NCBI GenBank assembly: GCA_030633795.1
Contig: DAOWCB010000025.1
Coordinates: forward strand, 1 to 10,339
Length of the DNA stretch: 10,339 nt
Direction: 5' to 3'
Source of the DNA: Candidatus Aminicenantota bacterium
Lineage (GTDB): Bacteria > Acidobacteriota > Aminicenantia > Aminicenantales > Aminicenantaceae
Part shown: in pieces, positions 6,704-10,339 of the stretch
How the letters are laid out: every line of letters begins with the position of its first letter
How positions within the stretch are numbered: the stretch's first letter is position 1
Made by a program: the position numbers and the translations under genes
Notes under the pieces: model-generated
What the model saw: only the letters and a program-made list of their open reading frames with translations
The model's database searches: none
What the model was told of the DNA's origin: nothing

Positions 6704-8266
6704 CTACAATTCGCGCGTTTGTTCCCGCTTTATGATTTTATCGATCTGTTCAACTGACAATCCTGAAGAAGATTTGACCTCAATTCCATGTTCCCGTTGC
6801 GTTGCCTCATCTCGGGCAGAAACCCTCACAATGCCATCTGCATCTATTTCAAATGTCACGTCAATCTGCGGAACACCGGCTGGAGCAGATTCGATCCCCA
6901 CCAGGTCAAATCGAGCTAACGACATATTTTCCGATGCCTTATCCTCTTCTCCCTGGAGAACATGAACGCGAACTCTTCTCTGGTCGTGTTCCACCGTCGT
7001 AAAGGCTCTGGTTTTTTTTGTGGGAATGGTCGTGTTTTTGTCGATTATCTTGATAAATTGATCTTTTTCTGTCTCGATGCCAAGGGAAAGCGGTGTTACG
7101 TCGAGCAAGAGGATAAGATCCTTCATCTCCCCCTTCAAAATACCTGATTGGATTGCAGCACCCATGGCCACGATTTCGTCCGGATTGATTTGTTCTTTTG
7201 GTTCTTTCCGGAAAAAATCTGTGATCATGCTCCTTATCAAAGGCATACGCGTTTGTCCTCCGATAAGGATGACTTCATCAATTTTTTCTGGCTCAAGATT
7301 AGCATCTTCAAGAGCCTGATCGATAAACGGGAAGGATTTTTCAACGAGATCCTTGGTTAATTCCTCGAGTTTTTGTCGCGTCAGTTTGTTCTGGATGTGT
7401 TTAGAGCCCGAGTCTATGGAATAAATAAACGGAAGGTTTATCTCTGTTTCCGTTGTGAATGAAAGCTCTTGCTTGGCTTTTTCGGAGGCTTCCTTTACCC
7501 GCTGCAGAGCCAGCTTATCTTGAGAGAGATCGATCTCTTTCTTCCGTTTGAATTCATCGGTCAACCAATCGACGATCCGGTTATCAAAGTCCTCTCCCCC
7601 CAAGTAGGTATTCCCGTTTGTGGCTAAAACATGGAACACGCCGTCATGAATCTCTAAAAGCGTGATGTCAAATGTCCCTCCTCCCATGTCATAAACGGCG
7701 ATAGTTGAGTTTTCATCGGTATTCAGTCCATAGGCTAGACTTGCGGCTGTCGGTTCATTTATGATACGCAACACCTCTAAGCCGGCAATTCTTGCGGAAT
7801 CCTTCGTTGCCTGCCTTTGATGGTCGTTAAAGTGGGCTGGAACCGTGATAACGGCCTCACGCACCTCTTCACCAAAAAATGATTCCGCACATTTTTTCAG
7901 GTATTCCAAGATCATTGCAGATATTTCCGGAGGGCTAATTTTTTCTGAACCTAGTTCCACCATCAAATCACCGTTGGCAGCTTCCGTAAGCTTATAGGGC
8001 ATCCGCTGGATCGTTTCTTGGGCTTCCTCGGAATCGTACTTTTTCCCCATGAGTCTTTTTATGGCTGTGATCGTGTTTTTTGGATTTGTAAAAGCCTGCC
8101 TCTGAGCCAGGTTGCCGATCAATCTCTCCCCAGAACTGGTGATGCTGACAACTGATGGAGTAGTCAGCAATCCATCCAGATTCGGGATAACTTTGGGATC
8201 AATCCCTTCCATGTATGCAATACAGGAATACGTTGTGCCTAGGTCAATGCCAACAACTTTTGCCAT
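6704..8266 (-). CDS. dnaK: Hsp70 chaperone DnaK, short form without the helical lid
   Basis: DnaK binds exposed hydrophobic peptides in an ATP-driven cycle with DnaJ and GrpE. The ATPase domain is intact: GIDLGTTYSC (6-15), INEPTAASLAYG (169-180), YDMGGGTFD (192-200) and LIGGQTRMP (334-342). The linker is ILLLDVTPLSLG (385-396). The beta substrate-binding domain runs to about residue 500, with NTTIPTKK (411-418) and FEIDADGIVRVSA (472-484). The protein then ends at 520 after SSGLSVEQIDKIIK, within helix A. Typical bacterial DnaK is 605-640 residues, so lid helices B to E and the disordered tail are absent. The dnaJ start is eight bases beyond the stop, so there is no space for a missing exon or frameshifted remainder. 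Residues about 77-110 contain the insert typical of diderm DnaK. The start ATG is two bases after the grpE stop. It may be the main DnaK or one of several paralogues. Confidence 0.95.
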   Translation of the reverse strand: MAKVVGIDLGTTYSCIAYMEGIDPKVIPNLDGLLTTPSVVSITSSGERLIGNLAQRQAFTNPKNTITAIKRLMGKKYDSEEAQETIQRMPYKLTEAANGDLMVELGSEKISPPEISAMILEYLKKCAESFFGEEVREAVITVPAHFNDHQRQATKDSARIAGLEVLRIINEPTAASLAYGLNTDENSTIAVYDMGGGTFDITLLEIHDGVFHVLATNGNTYLGGEDFDNRIVDWLTDEFKRKKEIDLSQDKLALQRVKEASEKAKQELSFTTETEINLPFIYSIDSGSKHIQNKLTRQKLEELTKDLVEKSFPFIDQALEDANLEPEKIDEVILIGGQTRMPLIRSMITDFFRKEPKEQINPDEIVAMGAAIQSGILKGEMKDLILLLDVTPLSLGIETEKDQFIKIIDKNTTIPTKKTRAFTTVEHDQRRVRVHVLQGEEDKASENMSLARFDLVGIESAPAGVPQIDVTFEIDADGIVRVSARDEATQREHGIEVKSSSGLSVEQIDKIIKREQTREL

Positions 8267-8268
8267 GG

Positions 8269-8880
8269 TTAATTTTCTTCTTTCTTTGGAATATAGACTT
8301 TCACCAGGCTGGGTCTTAAGAGGCGGTCATGGATCGTGTATCCTTTTTGCAATTCTTCCGCCACTTGAAGCTCTGTCACCTTGTCTGATTCTTCGGTGAG
8401 AAACGCCTGGTGCAGATGAGGATCGAACCGGTTCTCTTCGATCGTGATCTGCTTTACTCCCTGCTTTAGCAACAGGTCGTAGAGCTGTTTATATATCATT
8501 TCGACTCCCTTTTGGAGACTTTCTTCTTCATCCTGATTTTGGCTCTCTAGAGCTCTTTCAAAGTTATCCATTACTCCCAAGAGTTCTTTTAAATGTTCGC
8601 TCAAAGCGTATTGCATGAAGTCGTTCTTTTCTCGCTCGAGTCTCTTTCTGAGATTTTCCATTTCAGCTGCTTTTCTCAAAAACTCTTCTTGTATTTTCTC
8701 AAATTTTTTCTTGAGATTTTTAATTTCTGCTTCTTTCTTTTTTAGTCGAGCTTTCAATGATTTGGTCTGATTTTCTTTTTGACTCGATTCTTTCGAGCCT
8801 TTGTTGCTCTCGTTAATGTATTCCACTTCCACCAAGCCTTCTCCGTTATCTTCTTGTTCTTTTTTGGACTTTCCTGACAT
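8269..8880 (-). CDS. grpE: Nucleotide exchange factor GrpE
   Basis: GrpE is a dimeric cytosolic cofactor that releases ADP from DnaK and acts as a thermosensor in some bacteria. The 203 residues show a charged, probably disordered N-terminus (1-42), a long Lys/Glu coiled coil (about 43-100) containing RKAAEMENLRKRLERE (69-84), a four-helix segment with LLGVMDNFERAL (100-111), and a C-terminal beta domain with FDPHLHQAF (152-160) and GYTIHDRLLRPSLVKVY (180-196), the hallmark GrpE ending. A strong GGGAGG ribosome site placed just before ATG fixes the start and overlaps the end of hrcA. The nine-base gap from hrcA and two-base gap to dnaK show a single operon. The normal length contrasts with the shortened DnaK it serves. 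Confidence 0.97.
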   Translation of the reverse strand: MSGKSKKEQEDNGEGLVEVEYINESNKGSKESSQKENQTKSLKARLKKKEAEIKNLKKKFEKIQEEFLRKAAEMENLRKRLEREKNDFMQYALSEHLKELLGVMDNFERALESQNQDEEESLQKGVEMIYKQLYDLLLKQGVKQITIEENRFDPHLHQAFLTEESDKVTELQVAEELQKGYTIHDRLLRPSLVKVYIPKKEEN

Positions 8881-8889
8881 TTATCCTCC

Positions 8890-9945
8890 CTATTGAGAAA
8901 AACTGATGGTCTCGCTCAATTTTTTTGCCACACAGTCTACCAAAGGAATTATTTTCCGGTAGGGAATCCTTTTAGGCCCGATTATCCCCAGAGATCCCAG
9001 GACTTGTCGGTCATATCCATAATGAGAAAGAACAAGCGAACAATCCGATATATCCGGAAGACTGAATTCCGTTCCTATGAGGACTTTCACCCTGTCCAGA
9101 CTTATGACATCAGAAAGCAGCTTGGCTAGTCTTGCCTTTTCTTCGAATCTCTGAAACAGTGATTTCAGGTTATCCATGTCCAACAGATCGGGTTTTTCTA
9201 AAAGATTTGATGTGCCCTGGATGAATATTTGATTGTTTATTTCCTCTTGGAGAAAATAGATTTTCAGAAGGGATATGAGGTTTCGTATAATTCTTTCATA
9301 TCTCATTTTATAGGCAGGGATTTCTCGCAATAGAAGGTCCCGAACAAACAGTAAATTTTTCCCTCTAAAGTTTTCATTGATGTAATGGGAAGCCCTGTCG
9401 AGTTCAGTCTGAGTGAAATAACTTTTTGTCTCCACCATTTCTGTAAGAAAAAGGATAAAAGTCGTGATCAAAATTACCATGATTTTTTCTTCTGACACTT
9501 TAATGAATCGGAGATGGCGAAAATTTACGATTGAAACTCTGGGAGAAAGGACAAATCCCAGATTATCCGAATACTCAGATAAGATATGAGATACATTATC
9601 CAATAGAGAATTGAAATCCCCTCTTTTACGATAAAAGTCTTCTGTCGGCAAATCGATGGATTTGTCAGGATAGATGGCTTTTTCGAACAGGTTGTTGACA
9701 TAAAATCTTAAGCCTTTATCCGTGGGGATACGACCGGCTGAAGTGTGGGGTTGATCAAGATATCCAAGATTCTCCAGTTTGGCCATGATATTTCTTGCTG
9801 TGGCCGAAGAGACTGGAGTATCCATTTCTTGGGAAATATGTCCAGAGCTGGCGGGCTTTCCGACCTTTAGATAGCTCTCCACAATAAGATTGAGAATCTG
9901 GACATCCTTTTCTCTTAAAGTCGGTTTTTTCAATTCGATTCTCAT
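8890..9945 (-). CDS. hrcA: Heat-inducible transcription repressor HrcA
   Basis: HrcA represses class I heat-shock operons by binding CIRCE operators and normally needs GroEL to fold. With ATG at 9945 the product is 351 residues. An N-terminal winged helix (1-83) carries VSSATARNIMAKLENLGYL (45-63) and the signature HTSAGRIPTDKGLRFYV (67-83). A central dimerisation/GAF-like part and a C-terminal LGIIGPKRIPYRKIIPLVD segment, the typical HrcA ending, follow. A TTG directly before the ATG could add one residue. There is no Shine-Dalgarno sequence upstream. The promoter -10 box is so close that the transcript probably begins at the start codon. As first gene of the chaperone operon it would be autoregulated, yet I find no CIRCE motif (TTAGCACTC-N9-GAGTGCTAA) upstream, so its operator must differ or lie elsewhere. 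Confidence 0.96.
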   Translation of the reverse strand: MRIELKKPTLREKDVQILNLIVESYLKVGKPASSGHISQEMDTPVSSATARNIMAKLENLGYLDQPHTSAGRIPTDKGLRFYVNNLFEKAIYPDKSIDLPTEDFYRKRGDFNSLLDNVSHILSEYSDNLGFVLSPRVSIVNFRHLRFIKVSEEKIMVILITTFILFLTEMVETKSYFTQTELDRASHYINENFRGKNLLFVRDLLLREIPAYKMRYERIIRNLISLLKIYFLQEEINNQIFIQGTSNLLEKPDLLDMDNLKSLFQRFEEKARLAKLLSDVISLDRVKVLIGTEFSLPDISDCSLVLSHYGYDRQVLGSLGIIGPKRIPYRKIIPLVDCVAKKLSETISFSQ

Positions 9946-9951
9946 CAAAAT

Positions 9952-9980
9952 CTTATAGCATTATTCACTAAAAAATTCAA
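9952..9980 (-). promoter_or_regulatory. Promoter of the hrcA-grpE-dnaK-dnaJ operon (probably leaderless)
   Basis: On the minus strand, TTGAAT (9980-9975) and TATAAG (9957-9952) are separated by 17 bases, and the -10 box is preceded by TGC, giving an extended -10. The usual six to seven bases from the -10 box to the transcript start land on or next to the hrcA ATG at 9945. That fits the absence of a ribosome-binding site. No sigma32-type promoter and no CIRCE repeat are seen. A weak ATCAC/GTGAT pair flanks the region just upstream (10019-10015 and 9985-9981). Confidence 0.6.
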
Positions 9981-10006
9981 ATCACAAACACTGGGAGTAA
10001 GCATCT

Positions 10007-10210
10007 CTATTTCCGTGATACCACTTTATACCGGCTTTTAGGAATGGTTTTGCTCCGGCGGCTCTGAACTGCGCGCATTAACTCCTTGAATCCTTTAGCC
10101 AAGTCGTGCTCAATACAGCATCGCCGTCTGACTGCGTCAGATTCCCTCGAAGAACCACCTGTAAAGATGGCTTGGTTAGGTTGGGTCGGGATCTTCAATG
10201 GTCGCTTCAA
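10007..10210 (-). CDS. Doubtful 67-codon ORF upstream of hrcA
   Basis: This reading frame would start with TTG at 10210, overlapping the TGA of the upstream partial gene (TTGA overlap), and run for 67 codons. The product is basic, rich in Arg and Ser, with two adjacent cysteines near the middle, and I recognise no family. There is no clear ribosome site. The same frame extends a few codons further up (reading KKFGW), just past a seven-A run at 10220-10226, so a single-base slip there would fuse it to the upstream gene. A short perfect palindrome (10127-10132 with 10136-10141, three-base loop) lies inside. It could equally be non-coding spacer between the upstream gene and the hrcA promoter. 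Confidence 0.22.
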   Translation of the reverse strand: MKRPLKIPTQPNQAIFTGGSSRESDAVRRRCCIEHDLAKGFKELMRAVQSRRSKTIPKSRYKVVSRK

Positions 10211-10339
10211 CCATCCGAATTTTTTTCACCATTAAAAGGCATGGATGGATTTATTAATGGTGGTTTCTTCTTGGATTCTTTATGCAACATCTCAATAATA
10301 CCCAAATCCATAAGCTCGCTAAATTCTTCGTTCCAAACA
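10207..10339 (-). CDS. 3' end of an unrecognised gene (partial)
   Basis: A minus-strand frame is open from the window edge to a TGA at 10207-10209 and encodes the last 43 residues of a protein. The visible part has an acidic/hydrophobic helix (EEFSELMDLGIIEMLHKE) and then a Lys- and Pro-rich end (KKKPPLINPSMPFNGEK). The composition and amphipathic helix look like a real C-terminus. I cannot assign a family. In several lineages hemW precedes hrcA, and a helix ending in a Leu-Gly-Ile turn would be loosely compatible, but the likeness is too weak to use. Its product may be longer if the seven-A run near the stop is a sequencing slip. Confidence 0.4.
   Translation of the reverse strand, partial: VWNEEFSELMDLGIIEMLHKESKKKPPLINPSMPFNGEKNSDG

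Noticed and set aside
9958..9980. Possible third copy of the dnaJ-rsmE repeat (a TTATTCAC-TAAAAAAT string)
   Set aside because: The likeness is limited to short A/T words, lacks the CCTGAA core and coincides with promoter elements, so chance is the better explanation.
9949..10060. CIRCE operator upstream of hrcA
   Set aside because: No nine-base arm resembling TTAGCACTC or GAGTGCTAA is present; only a five-base ATCAC/GTGAT pair with a 29-base gap is seen, which is too weak.
1..10339. CRISPR array, insertion sequence, tRNA, rRNA or phage genes
   Set aside because: No regularly spaced repeats, transposase motifs, terminal inverted repeats, tRNA-like cloverleaf with CCA end or phage proteins were found; nearly the whole window is ordinary chromosomal coding sequence.

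Overview
The window reads as a stretch of chromosome from a diderm (Gram-negative-type) bacterium of unresolved phylum. All convincing genes lie on the minus strand, so transcription runs from high to low coordinates. DnaK carries the extra N-terminal segment found in diderm DnaK proteins and absent from Bacillus-type ones, and a PilT/PilU-type retraction ATPase points to type IV pili. Base composition is moderately AT-rich by eye. I cannot name a phylum with confidence; a lineage near Acidobacteriota or Aminicenantes is only a guess.

Layout in transcription order: (1) 10339-9981 holds the 3' end of an unrecognised gene, a doubtful 67-codon ORF and the promoter region of the heat-shock operon. 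(2) 9945-5565 is a compact operon hrcA-grpE-dnaK-dnaJ, with intergenic gaps of 2 to 9 bases. (3) 5564-5351 is a 214-bp AT-rich gap with a hairpin, a pair of near-identical 24-bp direct repeats and a second, long hairpin. (4) 5350-3667 is rsmE, whose end overlaps by 11 bases a small cytosolic Ser/Thr kinase with a C-terminal zinc ribbon. (5) After a good sigma70-type promoter at 3656-3628 come ilvE, a PilU-like ATPase gene and alaS (3581 down to 81). alaS stops after about 437 recognisable residues, close to the window edge.

Functionally, HrcA is the repressor, DnaK/DnaJ/GrpE form the Hsp70 cycle, RsmE methylates 16S rRNA, the kinase is an uncharacterised signalling protein, and IlvE, PilU and AlaS serve amino-acid, pilus and translation functions.

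Four points stand out. DnaK is only 520 residues and ends in the first helix after the beta substrate-binding domain, so it has no helical lid. The next gene starts 8 bases later, so the lid is not hidden in a frameshift. The hrcA promoter places the transcript start at or next to the start codon (leaderless), and no CIRCE operator is visible. AlaS loses its editing and C-Ala domains at the window edge, through either a gene break or an assembly error. The dnaJ-rsmE gap contains a repeat/hairpin element that may be a dispersed family.
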